From the NCBI GenBank assembly GCA_030539115.1, contig JAUNSR010000002.1:1-64000 (forward strand): 64,000 nt of DNA, read 5' to 3'. The stretch is from Bacteroidales bacterium. GTDB taxonomy: Bacteria > Bacteroidota > Bacteroidia > Bacteroidales > JAUNSR01. This document shows, one piece after another, positions 1-12,592 of the stretch (the first letter of the stretch is position 1; every line of letters starts with the position of its first letter). A program made the position numbers and the translations under genes. The notes below the pieces were generated by a model. It searched no databases, had not been told where the DNA came from, and saw nothing but the letters and a program-made list of their open reading frames with translations.

Positions 1-215
1 GGCACCTCAAACGGTACGTTCTGATAATGGGGCGTATCGGAAGTTTTTACCGACTTCTTGCTCTTCTTGATTTTCCCCTCTTTTATCAATCGTTCTTTTT
101 CAGCCTTGATTCGTTCAAGGAGAACAGATGCAGGCTCATCGTTCGGGTCTTGTGGTACAAGTTTTCCATGTATCGCAAGGTCAAGTATCTTTTGACGTAA
201 TTTCTTTGTATCCAT
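1..215 (-). CDS. hsdS: Type I restriction-modification specificity subunit HsdS (N-terminal part)
   Basis: Only the first 71 codons or so are inside the window; the gene continues leftward past base 1. The protein starts MDTKKLRQKILDLAIHGKLV and goes on with PQDPNDEPASVLLERIKAEK and a Lys-rich stretch, the opening seen in many HsdS proteins before the first target-recognition domain. HsdS chooses the DNA sequence that the HsdM/HsdR complex methylates or cuts. The ATG at 213-215 is 5 bp after the stop of the DUF1016 nuclease gene, so it is the last visible cistron of the hsdR-hsdM-DUF1016-hsdS operon. The recognition sequence cannot be inferred because the recognition domains are outside the window. 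Confidence 0.85.
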   Translation of the reverse strand, partial: MDTKKLRQKILDLAIHGKLVPQDPNDEPASVLLERIKAEKERLIKEGKIKKSKKSVKTSDTPHYQNVPFEV

Positions 216-220
216 ATCGA

Positions 221-5505
<5,285 letters not shown>

Positions 5506-5594
5506 GTTCTTGATATTGTATATTATCGGAAGTTCATAGACTCATCTGCAATAGGTTGCACAAAGGACCCAGAACTTCCTAACCTTATTAAATA
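5506..5594 (-). promoter_or_regulatory. Inverted-repeat region between XRE gene and hsdR (candidate operator)
   Basis: GGAAGTTC at 5528-5535 pairs with GAACTTCC at 5572-5579 (8/8). Between them TGCA at 5547-5550 is mirrored by TGCA at 5557-5560, so two nested inverted repeats fill the gap between the XRE regulator and hsdR. The layout would suit autogenous control of the restriction genes by the adjacent XRE protein. That role is inference. A perfect -7 box for hsdR was not found here (only TCCTTTG). Confidence 0.4.
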
Positions 5595-5804
5595 CTATTG
5601 TAACCTTTCTTTTTTATCGGTTATCAAATCCTTCAAATCAACTTGTAATATCTCCGCAATCTGTTGCAAGGTTTCTAAATTTGGTTGAATTCGATTACAA
5701 GCATAGGCATTTACCATACTGAAACTCTTGTCTAGTTTTTTTGCCAACCATGTCTGAGAGATACCTTTTTCAGATAATACAGCCTTTATTCTATTCAGTT
5801 TCAT
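5595..5804 (-). CDS. Small XRE-family HTH transcriptional regulator
   Basis: 69 residues, essentially one lambda-repressor-like HTH domain: MKLNRIKAVLSEKGISQTWL, then AKKLDKSFSMVNAYACNRIQP and NLETLQQIAEILQVDLKDLI. The order of helices (ISQTWLAKKL, SFSMVNAYACN, NLETLQQIAEIL) is the usual HTH_3 layout. There is no effector domain, so it probably binds as a dimer without ligand. It is transcribed in the same direction as hsdR and sits 89 bp before it, as do the small controller (C) proteins of many restriction systems. The inverted repeats in that gap are the natural candidate site. Control of hsdRMS is inferred from position only. Confidence 0.85.
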   Translation of the reverse strand: MKLNRIKAVLSEKGISQTWLAKKLDKSFSMVNAYACNRIQPNLETLQQIAEILQVDLKDLITDKKERLQ

Positions 5805-5857
5805 TCTTTGATATGATTTTATAATGTAAATATAGCGAATTATATTCGATAATAGTG

Positions 5858-5865
5858 TATATTTG
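5858..5865 (+). promoter_or_regulatory. Bacteroidetes-type -7 box (TATATTTG) before the GIY-YIG gene
   Basis: TATATTTG matches the TAnnTTTG consensus exactly and lies 62 bp before the start codon at 5928. No clear TTTG -33 box is visible 19-21 bp upstream, so this is half a promoter by consensus. The intergenic region is shared with the divergent XRE gene. Confidence 0.45.
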
Positions 5866-5927
5866 CATTGAGAAAAGTCAGTTCTTAAATGAGTTATACC
5901 TTAAAGTAATTTAATTTAGACATATTT

Positions 5928-6755
5928 ATGGGAAAGGCTGTAACAACATATTTAATTGACGGAGATCCTAAAGGAACTCAATACGCATTCATTAGCAACA
6001 AAATTTGCCAAATGTTTGTCGTACCACGTTCTAATCTTTACTATTTGAATACACAAGAGAAGTTACAAAAACCTGCATTCTATATATTACTGGGGGAAGA
6101 TGAATCAACAAAACAGCAGGCATATATAGGTGAAACGGAAAATTTCAAAGAACGTGTAAAAGACCACGACAGCAAAAAAGCATTTTGGCAAAAAGCACTC
6201 ATATTCGTATCGAAAGATGCCGATATGACTAAAGTTGATGTACAATACCTAGAACATAAAGCGATAGCCGAAGCCAAGAAAGCAAACACTTTTGTTTTAA
6301 GCGATAATAAACAAATCCCTAAAGCACCAAATCTACCAGAGCATCAACAGGACTCAATGGATGAATTTTTCGAAGATGTGAAGTTTCTGGCATCATTTAT
6401 CGGTTGCAATATTTTTGATGTATCACAACCCAAAGAAGAACATCTATTCTACACCAAAGGTAGAGGGTGCAATGCCAAAGGCTTCTACAGTTCCGATGGC
6501 TTTACAGTCCTAAAAGGAAGTACTGTTGCCAAAACAATGGTTCCGTCTTTCAACTGGAAGGAAAAACGAGAAAAGATGCTTCAAGATTACACTTCTACTG
6601 AGAACGGAATATTGGTATTGACATCAGATAAAACTTTTTCAAGTCCCAGTACTGCCGCAGATTTCTGTATTGGTAGCAGTAATAACGGCTGGTTGATATG
6701 GAAAGACAAAGATGGAAACACATTGGATTCAGTTTATAGAAAACAGCTGGATTAA
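5928..6755 (+). CDS. GIY-YIG nuclease family protein with C-terminal DUF4357
   Basis: 275 residues. The nuclease core is near residues 48-130: AFYILLGEDE, then QAYIGETENFKERVKDHD with the family's Tyr-Ile-Gly and Arg, then FWQKALIFVS and VQYLEHKAI, where the Glu fits the metal-binding position. The C-terminal end, SPSTAADFCIGSSNNGWLIW, is the DUF4357 signature. This architecture is common beside restriction-modification and other defence loci in Bacteroidetes and Firmicutes. It is divergent from the XRE-hsdR operon and followed by a DUF6155 gene. It is probably a DNA nuclease with an accessory DNA-binding or fold domain. A defence role comes from context and has not been shown. Confidence 0.85.
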   Translation: MGKAVTTYLIDGDPKGTQYAFISNKICQMFVVPRSNLYYLNTQEKLQKPAFYILLGEDESTKQQAYIGETENFKERVKDHDSKKAFWQKALIFVSKDADMTKVDVQYLEHKAIAEAKKANTFVLSDNKQIPKAPNLPEHQQDSMDEFFEDVKFLASFIGCNIFDVSQPKEEHLFYTKGRGCNAKGFYSSDGFTVLKGSTVAKTMVPSFNWKEKREKMLQDYTSTENGILVLTSDKTFSSPSTAADFCIGSSNNGWLIWKDKDGNTLDSVYRKQLD

Positions 6756-6845
6756 TAACATATCAATTGGAAGCAGATATGGAAGAAAAAGGATTGTTTG
6801 GAAATTAGCAGGAATGTAAATACACAATCAATTGAAAATCAATCT

Positions 6846-7358
6846 ATGTCAAAAGCAAAGCTAAAAAAACACTTATTGTCACTTACAAAAGAACAGATAA
6901 CCGATATTGTTCTTGAACTATACGATGCACGTAAAGAGGCAAAGGATTATCTGGAGTTTTATCTTGCCCCAGATTGCAACGCTGAATTAGAAAAGAGCAA
7001 GAAAGCTATCAGAAACGAGTTCTTCCCAACTCGTGGATTTTCCGAAAAGCCGTCATTTGCCAAATGTCGAAAAGTCATTTCCGATTTTCAAAAGCTAAAA
7101 CCGGAGCCAACCACTGTTGCCGATTTAATGTTGTTCTATGTCGAACAAGGATGCGAATACACACTTGAATTTGGCGATATGTGGGAACAGTTCTATACAA
7201 CACTGGAGGGAAATTTCGACAAGGCTATGCGCTTTATCTTTCTCAACGGATTGTTATCCTGTTATTACGAACGGATTGAAAAGCTTATTGATAGCGTATC
7301 GGATTGTGGCTGGGGATTTTATGATACATTACAAGATATTTATTCTGAATATCGGTAG
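6846..7358 (+). CDS. DUF6155 family protein, function unknown
   Basis: 170 residues from the ATG at 6846 (MSKAKLKKHLLSLTKEQITD). The frame stays open upstream to a TTG at 6798, but the stretch before the ATG looks non-coding and the internal ATG gives the usual family start. The protein is all-alpha in appearance, with LTKEQITDIVLELYDARKEA, ELEKSKKAIRNEFFPTRGF and EPTTVADLMLFYVEQGCEYT. No catalytic motif, signal peptide or membrane segment is visible. It follows the GIY-YIG gene on the same strand after about 90 bp, so co-transcription is plausible. The DUF6155 name is from recognition of the N-terminal pattern and was not checked by search. Confidence 0.7.
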   Translation: MSKAKLKKHLLSLTKEQITDIVLELYDARKEAKDYLEFYLAPDCNAELEKSKKAIRNEFFPTRGFSEKPSFAKCRKVISDFQKLKPEPTTVADLMLFYVEQGCEYTLEFGDMWEQFYTTLEGNFDKAMRFIFLNGLLSCYYERIEKLIDSVSDCGWGFYDTLQDIYSEYR

Positions 7359-7459
7359 TGGTTTTTAATCTTTGATAAAGTCTTGCCCTACACAAAAAGT
7401 AAGGAACTGAACCTTTGCGCATAATGGCACAGATTTAGTTCCTATCTTGTCCCTTTAAA

Positions 7460-7735
7460 CTACTCCATTGATTCCCGAATAATAAGCAAAGTTTCTTTCT
7501 TATACTCCTTGCGATCATATTCAAATCCTCTGCACATCCAGCAACTACACGGAGTTCCTGTAGTTTTGTAAACTTGTGCCCATTTGTCTTTTGCCAACTC
7601 AAACCAATGAGGATATTCATAATAGCTTCCATCCTCACGAATGATGCAATGACCATAAGCGGCATACAGAATCATACGAGCCTTAAACACACGAGCCATT
7701 TGTTGGCGTCTCCACAATTTGTTTCTTTTGTCCAT
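7460..7735 (-). CDS. Small protein with TPCSCWMC motif, function unknown
   Basis: 91 residues, basic and aromatic-rich. The core TTGTPCSCWMCRGFEYDRKE has three closely spaced cysteines and resembles a widespread family of small Bacteroidetes proteins with a PCSCWMC motif near the C-terminus. The spacing could bind zinc, but no function is known to me. It converges with the DUF6155 gene. A TAA stop is just downstream on the minus strand and no overlapping frame codes for a better candidate. I call it real because of the motif; it may be cargo of the accessory block. Confidence 0.65.
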   Translation of the reverse strand: MDKRNKLWRRQQMARVFKARMILYAAYGHCIIREDGSYYEYPHWFELAKDKWAQVYKTTGTPCSCWMCRGFEYDRKEYKKETLLIIRESME

Positions 7736-7760
7736 CGTCTCTTTCTATTAAAGTTAGGAT

Positions 7761-8315
7761 GAACAATGATGTTACTTTGGTGAGACTTAATATATCCATA
7801 GCATAATACTTTTAATGTTATACCCTTTCGGATGCAAAATTAAGACAAAACATCAACAATATACCAGTATGGGTATAATTTGTTTGTATTTTTTAGAGGT
7901 ACTGTATTACGCGCATACATTTTTTTAAACGAATAATTCAACCTTATTACACTTTTTCCAACGTACATCACCCATTGCTCTACACTTTTTCAAGCGAATC
8001 AAACGTAAACCCTACAAAAGTTTTCAGGTTTTATGAGCGATTTTCTATCATCCAACACCTTCTTGAAAATAAAAAACACACCGCAAACCACAGAAATTCC
8101 AAGAAAACCACTACTTTTGTATCCAACAAGTGTTCTGTAACATACCTGCGGAAATGCCCTATCATTCAACACCTTGTATCTGATAGCGGATATTCGCAAA
8201 AAAGGCTGAAAGAAAGCGGTACAACACATATATGCAAAGCTATGAAATACAACGATTTGCATTTGTCCCCACATTCTGTGTATTTGTCAAAACAGAGGTC
8301 GTACCGATTAAAATG
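7761..8315. other. Gene-poor stretch at the probable end of the accessory block
   Basis: No convincing gene. Open frames here (for example 7975-8316 plus, 7999-8274 minus) have no recognisable protein. Two imperfect direct-repeat pairs are present: TACACTTTTTC at 7948 and 7981, and CTATCATYCAACACCTT at 8045 and 8159. Its right edge meets the truncated permease gene near 8.32 kb. Repeats of this kind occur at the ends of Bacteroidetes integrative elements, where recombinases bind, but I see no integrase gene and no target duplication inside the window. Confidence 0.4.
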
Positions 8316-8924
8316 AATACTCAATATCATGGCAAAGCCTATATATAGTCCTTGGAAAAGTATATTTAAATCTACAAGATTTAGTTTCCCATAAACAATG
8401 ATTTTTACAATATGCATAGTACTTGCTGCAGTTGCTTCTGTTGCAATGTAAGCAATAGGTGCCATTCCTAAAGTTAAAAAGACAGCACTGCTCAAAGGTC
8501 CTGAAATACCCAACAATCCATTTATAATACCTGTTATTCCTCCTCCTATTATTGTAGTAGTTTTGGAGTGTGTCAATTTTAATTTTCCTCTTAATTTTTG
8601 TATTGCAAATAAGATCAGGCAGATAGAAAGTATTTTTGTCATTAAAGATTTTGGAACTATTACAAAACCTATCGCTCCAAAAGCAGTTAAGGGAGTCGCA
8701 AACAACAAAAATTCTCCTGCTTTCTTCCATTGTATTTCTTTAAAGCCAATAGCTACTTTTGAAAGGTTGCTCATCAATTGTGATATTGTTGAAATAGGAA
8801 CTGCCGCTTCTATGCCAAAGAAAAATGTAAGAATAGGCAGTAATATCATCCCTCCACCAAACCCTACGGCTCCTGAAAGAAATCCTGCTGAAAAGCCTAT
8901 TAATAACAGTATTGTTGTAATCAT
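8166..8924 (-). CDS. TauE/SafE family permease, 3' end replaced (probably truncated)
   Basis: The family part runs from MITTILLLIGFSAGFLSGAV (ATG at 8924) to about GLYIGFAMIL, some 200 residues with several hydrophobic helices, GAVGFGGGMILLPILTFFFG and a second half-repeat IIGGGITGIINGLLGISGP. TauE/SafE proteins normally run on through another membrane segment or two. Here the frame changes to a soluble, Cys-rich tail (HFNRYDLCFDKYTECGDKC and onward, to 8166) that does not look like a permease. I read this as a gene cut at about 8.32 kb by insertion or recombination and extended by chance reading frame. Family members export sulfite or related organosulfur anions; this copy is unlikely to work. 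Confidence 0.75.
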   Translation of the reverse strand: MITTILLLIGFSAGFLSGAVGFGGGMILLPILTFFFGIEAAVPISTISQLMSNLSKVAIGFKEIQWKKAGEFLLFATPLTAFGAIGFVIVPKSLMTKILSICLILFAIQKLRGKLKLTHSKTTTIIGGGITGIINGLLGISGPLSSAVFLTLGMAPIAYIATEATAASTMHIVKIIVYGKLNLVDLNILFQGLYIGFAMILSIHFNRYDLCFDKYTECGDKCKSLYFIALHICVVPLSFSLFCEYPLSDTRC

Positions 8925-8967
8925 TAATGATAGTTTGTTAATTCCTGATTTAAAAATGAGGACAAAA

Positions 8968-9321
8968 TTAATCTTTAAGATGCTCAAGATTTCTTTTAGC
9001 AGATGGATTGTTATTAACTATTGGATAAAGTTTATTGCAAGTATTCATATCATTACATTGTGCGCAAGTATTAAAATTCTTTTCGATAACACATTTTCTT
9101 ATCACACAATAGTCATTGCAAAATGCAAAATGGATTCCATCTATCCTGCATCCTTCACAATTGATTGTCTCAGGAGTTATTTGCGGAGCATTATTCATAT
9201 CGCTCCATTCCTTTGCAGTTTTTTCTCTCAATTGATTGTCATTGTTTAATGTGGCTATCCTTGCATCGCAATTTTCACAGTCTAAACCACAGCATACTAT
9301 AAGTCTCTCATCAATATTCAT
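8968..9321 (-). CDS. DUF3795 Cys-rich protein
   Basis: 117 residues with 13 cysteines, arranged as CCGLDCENC (near the N-terminus), INCEGCRIDG, FAFCNDYCVIRKC and NTCAQCNDMNTCNKL, the DUF3795 pattern. The Cys groups probably bind a metal or an Fe-S centre; the function is not known. It has no signal peptide. The gene ends 43 bp before the truncated permease gene on the same strand. Upstream is a unit of the dispersed promoter element (9396-9464), pointing toward this gene with a perfect -7 box (TACCTTTG), so its transcription probably starts near 9390. Confidence 0.85.
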   Translation of the reverse strand: MNIDERLIVCCGLDCENCDARIATLNNDNQLREKTAKEWSDMNNAPQITPETINCEGCRIDGIHFAFCNDYCVIRKCVIEKNFNTCAQCNDMNTCNKLYPIVNNNPSAKRNLEHLKD

Positions 9322-9395
9322 GATATTTTTTACTATAAGTCACTGCAAATTTAATTATTAGTACAATAAAGATTGAAAATATTTTATTTTTTACA

Positions 9396-9464
9396 CAAAG
9401 GTATAAATGCGCCATTTATATATCTTTTTTATATCTCATCTTTTTGTGAGTTATGCTCTATGCT
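9396..9464 (-). repeat. Dispersed promoter-operator element, unit 1 (before DUF3795)
   Basis: Read on the minus strand it carries CATAACTCAC, then the palindrome ATATAAATGgcgCATTTATAC, whose right arm runs into TACCTTTG (9403-9396), an exact TAnnTTTG -7 box. It is the shortest and most diverged of the copies: the 5' CGCCAT arm is lost and the 3' leader is unrelated. It points toward the DUF3795 gene, as every other copy points to its downstream gene. Confidence 0.7.
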
Positions 9465-9494
9465 ATATCTTTATGATTATTAATTAACAATGCC

Positions 9495-10505
9495 ATGAAA
9501 CATTTATTATATGTCATTCTACTATTATTATTGTTTAGTTGTAAAACAAGTTCAAATGTAGAATTTGTAGAAAATCCTGATCAAAAGAGTATTGAAATAT
9601 GGATAAATAAAAAACATTTTACCACCTATTTATATAATTCAGAGATAGAAAAACCTGTTCTTTATCCCATCTATACAGCTTCCGGCACATTAATAACTCG
9701 AGGATTCCCTTTAAAACCACGTATTAATGAAAGAATAGACCACCCTCATCAGATAGGGCTTTGGTTTAACTTTGGCGACATCAATGGTCTTGACTTTTGG
9801 AACAATTCATACGCTATAGCTCCTGAAAATAAAAGCCATTATGGCTCGATTATTTTTAAAAATGTTGTTTCCAAAAAAGATAATAAGCTAATTGCCGTTT
9901 CTGATTGGGTTGATAATAATGGTAAAGTCTTGTTGGAGGAGGAAACTACATTTGTTTTCTCAGGCGATAACAATACCCGCATAATTGAGCGGATTGCAAA
10001 GTTAACAGCTAAAGATAGTGTGACATTCAAAGGCAATAAAGAGGGCATGGTAGCAATCCGTCTTGACAGAGTTTTTGAAGAAAAGCTAAATGTTGCCGAA
10101 ATGTTAATTGATTCAACTCTTATTCCAATAAAAACACTTAACAATGATGGCGTAAATGGCTTTTATAAAAACAATATAGGAAGTCTAAAGAATGAAATTT
10201 GGGGTAAAAGGGCTGTTTGGACAGCTGCAATGGCTGAGAAAAATGGTGAGAAAATAACTGTTGTCATATTAGATAATAATAAAAATATCAATTATCCCGG
10301 ATGGTCATTTGCAAGAGGATATGGCTTGTTTGCTCTAAATAATCTTGGTGGAAAGGCATTTGATGAAAAATATGATAAACCTGTTATTCTTAATCTATCA
10401 CCCGGTGAAAGTGTCGTGTTTAGGTATAAGTTTTTAATTAGAAATGATGATAAATTTATGAGTGATAGTGAAATTGATAAATACAATGATTCCTTTAATT
10501 TATAA
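9495..10505 (+). CDS. DUF6807 (PmoA-like) lipoprotein
   Basis: 336 residues with a lipoprotein signal peptide (MKHLLYVILLLLLFSCKTSS, lipobox FSC). The body matches the DUF6807/PmoA family: TASGTLITRGFPLKPR, then DHPHQIGLWFNFGDINGLDF, with the His-rich HPHQxGLWF motif near residue 90, and a C-terminal PGWSFARGYGLFALNNLGGK. Despite the PmoA name, these proteins occur in Bacteroidetes among sugar-degradation genes and are thought to act on glycans or glycosides outside the cytoplasm; the activity is not established. It stands alone on this strand, divergent from DUF3795. Its product is probably anchored in the outer membrane or periplasm. Confidence 0.8.
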   Translation: MKHLLYVILLLLLFSCKTSSNVEFVENPDQKSIEIWINKKHFTTYLYNSEIEKPVLYPIYTASGTLITRGFPLKPRINERIDHPHQIGLWFNFGDINGLDFWNNSYAIAPENKSHYGSIIFKNVVSKKDNKLIAVSDWVDNNGKVLLEEETTFVFSGDNNTRIIERIAKLTAKDSVTFKGNKEGMVAIRLDRVFEEKLNVAEMLIDSTLIPIKTLNNDGVNGFYKNNIGSLKNEIWGKRAVWTAAMAEKNGEKITVVILDNNKNINYPGWSFARGYGLFALNNLGGKAFDEKYDKPVILNLSPGESVVFRYKFLIRNDDKFMSDSEIDKYNDSFNL

Positions 10506-10606
10506 TAATCCATAACATACCCACTTCAAATCAATTATCATCATTTTAGCTTATTCTTTCTGGAATATTCATAGAATCTTATTTAGTTTAATTAGTATAC
10601 AATATA

Positions 10607-11329
10607 TCATTTTTCGAGGTTTTTATTCATTGGATAGAATTTATCATCGCTCCATTTTAATGGATTGTTGATGATATATTCAGATATTGTCTGATATGAT
10701 TGTTCATTACGGATGATATGGTCATGAAAACGCGATTGCCATTCAAAACAAAACCCCAATCTATGTGTGTGTTTGGATACCGCCGATTTATATGAACCTA
10801 TAATGGCCGATAATGTGTTTTTGCCCTGGTTTTGAAATCGTTTTTTTTCAATGGTTTGTTGTTCCGATTGTTGGTATTTTCCCGATTGTTGGAATTGTAG
10901 AGACAACGCATGCGTTGTCTCTACGGCGTCGTCGTCGTTGCCGCCGTTTTTTTCATTATCATCGTTCCCATTGTTGCCGTTGGCATTGTTGGTATTGCCG
11001 TTGTCATTTCCATTACCATCAATATCATCATCACTGCCATCCTTCTCATCATCATTGCCATTTAATATCAATATCCCATGTATATGATTGGGCATCACCA
11101 CAAATTCACCCAATTCGATATTTGGAGCATGGTTTTTAATTTCGTGCCATAAAATATCTGCGATAATACCTATTTTAGACAAATTCATTTTTCCATTTAA
11201 CACCTCGCCAAAATAATATTTCTTGTCCTGTGTGCAAATCGTAACAAAATATATTCCACCATCATACCTGTGCCACGAAGCACGAGCAGATGCAATACGG
11301 TATTTATTTTTAAACCTCTCTGTCGACAT
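10607..11329 (-). CDS. REP-associated tyrosine transposase (RAYT, Y1_Tnp) with long low-complexity insert
   Basis: 240 residues. N-terminal RIASARASWHRYDGGIYFVT and ICTQDKKYYFG are the start of the Y1 transposase fold. VVMPNHIHGILIL holds the HxH of the HUH motif near residue 83. The C-terminal TLSAIIGSYKSAVSKHTHRL and FEWQSRFHDHIIRNEQSYQT complete the family. Between the halves (about 90-160) is an insert of Asn/Asp/Gly-rich sequence and a Gln-rich piece. In the middle, VETTHALSL is encoded by a perfect 28-bp palindrome. RAYTs are single-copy HUH transposases that handle REP palindromes. The catalytic Tyr should lie near YQTISEYI. It is intact and may be active. Confidence 0.9.
   Translation of the reverse strand: MSTERFKNKYRIASARASWHRYDGGIYFVTICTQDKKYYFGEVLNGKMNLSKIGIIADILWHEIKNHAPNIELGEFVVMPNHIHGILILNGNDDEKDGSDDDIDGNGNDNGNTNNANGNNGNDDNEKNGGNDDDAVETTHALSLQFQQSGKYQQSEQQTIEKKRFQNQGKNTLSAIIGSYKSAVSKHTHRLGFCFEWQSRFHDHIIRNEQSYQTISEYIINNPLKWSDDKFYPMNKNLEK
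10897..10924. repeat. Perfect 28-bp REP-like palindrome inside the RAYT gene
   Basis: The arm GTAGAGACAACGCA is followed at once by its exact reverse complement TGCGTTGTCTCTAC, with no loop. GTAGAGAC-based palindromes are a common REP type in several phyla. Here the repeat lies within the reading frame of the transposase and codes for VETTHALSL in both directions. I noticed no other copy in this window. Confidence 0.8.
10925..11067. repeat. Trinucleotide-like low-complexity tract in the RAYT gene
   Basis: A run of near-trinucleotide repeats (variants of CAT, GTC, GTT, GCC on the plus strand) encodes the Asn/Asp/Gly-rich linker NGNDDEKDGSDDDIDGNGND and the residues after it. Such tracts change length by slippage. 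It is separated from the REP palindrome by only a few bases. Confidence 0.7.
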
Positions 11330-11368
11330 TGATTTATCGTTTTTATTTTTACTCCATTTTTTGTTTCA

Positions 11369-11550
11369 CTAATCAGCTTTCTGCTCTTTTCCTTCTATAG
11401 CTCAATGCTTAGTGCCATGTACAAATTTTGCGACAACCACTGTATCGGATAATTCTTCCTCTATTACATCATTAACATGTTTCCTTATAGTTTTATAATC
11501 TCTTCCGAACAATGTTACCATCTGATTGGCTTTAACCACACAGTTTCATT
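11369..11550 (-). pseudogene. Decayed RhuM-family fragment
   Basis: Reading the minus strand from 11550 gives NETVWL, then after a frame change ANQMVTLFGRDYKTIRKHVN, DVIEEELSDTVVVAKFVHGT and KH, then a TGA stop, then AIEGKEQKAD and a second stop. This is the start of the RhuM family, which has the order ETVWLTQxQMAELF..D..TI.KHI.N...EEL....V.AKF...TQHGAIEGKTQ. With a frameshift, a stop inside the conserved TQHGAIEG motif and no C-terminal part, it is a relic. RhuM genes often travel on mobile elements, which fits the RAYT gene beside it. Confidence 0.7.
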
Positions 11551-11737
11551 AAGTCAACAAGCCTTATCAACGATTATTGTCGCTAATAAGGCTAAAAGGA
11601 AAGTAGTTAAAAACGAGTATCATAGTAACTAATGATGATATATTAACCAATAGTAATCACTACTTGTTTGTTTAATACAAATATTCATTAATCTTCCCCC
11701 AACGACTCTTTTGGGATTATTCATTTATTTGATAAAA

Positions 11738-12565
11738 CTATTTTTTTACCGGCAGTTGAATCTCTGTAAGCCATTCATTGACCGATTCCTTATTCCAAAT
11801 TCCATCTATATAGTTGAAACGGGCAAGCTCTGTTGGCTGATATCCATGAGCTTCGGCATAGGCGTAGAGTTGAGCAAATGTCTCAGGCATCTTTTCATAG
11901 GGCCCATAATGATTTATGCATAAGGCAAGGGGAACCTCAGGGAGAGCCTTAAACTTTATCAACTCGGAATCTTCTTTTGCTTCAGCCACAGCTTCAAAAT
12001 ATTCGATATCAATGTTTTTCCCATATTCTTCCTGATGCTCAACTGTGAAGCAGTATTGAGGCTCAGGACATTCACAGCCCAAACGAAGCATTTCGGGACC
12101 AATCACGTTTGGACAAAGATCAAACAGCTCGTGATAGGAATTGATTTTGCGGCGATGTGTGGCAAAAACTCTTGAAGGCAAAGACTTTTCAAATACTTTT
12201 TCCATAATCTTTTCTTGTTTTTGGAGCAATATCTCAAGTTTGTCAAGTTCCCTTTGTCGTGCAATAAGGTCTTGGATATTTTGTTGACATTCCTTACTCT
12301 TTTTGTTAATCATCTCTTTGGTTGGTACTTCAAATCCTTGATCAAACATTTCAGAAATCTCTTCAAGTGAAAATCCAAGGTGTTTAAGGTAAACAATCCT
12401 GTTCATTTTGTGAAGTTGGGAGATGTCATAAAAGCGGTATCCTGTCCATTGATCCGTCTCAAATGGTATAAGCAACCCAATTTCCTCGTAATGACGAAGT
12501 GTCTTAACCGTAACCCGGCAAAGCTTTGAAAATTCTCCGATTTTAAACTTAATTTTTGTACTCAT
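11738..12565 (-). CDS. MerR-family regulator with GyrI-like effector-binding domain
   Basis: 275 residues from the ATG at 12565 (MSTKIKFKIGEFSKLCRVTV). A longer frame to 12625 is rejected because it would run through the promoter. Residues 6-75 are a MerR winged helix (FKIGEFSKLCRVTVKTLRHY, TGYRFYDISQLHKMNRIVYL). A coiled coil spans about 90-120, and a GyrI-like/BmrR C-terminal domain about 130-275 (ALCINHYGPYEKMPETFAQL, then FNYIDGIWNKESVNEWLTEI). Regulators of this type bind small hydrophobic ligands and activate by untwisting a promoter with a long spacer. Upstream is such a promoter with an operator in the spacer, so it is probably autoregulated. No obvious target gene is adjacent. Confidence 0.9.
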   Translation of the reverse strand: MSTKIKFKIGEFSKLCRVTVKTLRHYEEIGLLIPFETDQWTGYRFYDISQLHKMNRIVYLKHLGFSLEEISEMFDQGFEVPTKEMINKKSKECQQNIQDLIARQRELDKLEILLQKQEKIMEKVFEKSLPSRVFATHRRKINSYHELFDLCPNVIGPEMLRLGCECPEPQYCFTVEHQEEYGKNIDIEYFEAVAEAKEDSELIKFKALPEVPLALCINHYGPYEKMPETFAQLYAYAEAHGYQPTELARFNYIDGIWNKESVNEWLTEIQLPVKK

Positions 12566-12592
12566 AAACTGTATGCGCATTAGTTTATAATG

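Noticed and set aside
6798..6845. Upstream TTG start for the DUF6155 gene
   Set aside because: The extension has no family sequence and an ATG at 6846 starts the conserved part.
7975..8316. Open frames of about 90-113 codons on both strands at the proposed element end
   Set aside because: No family, no start signal and no similarity that I can recognise. They lie over direct repeats.
10813..11139. Plus-strand 108-codon frame opposite the RAYT gene
   Set aside because: It is rich in His, Arg and Cys from the low-complexity tract, and VETTHALSL appears only because the palindrome reads the same in both directions. The minus-strand protein has all transposase motifs.
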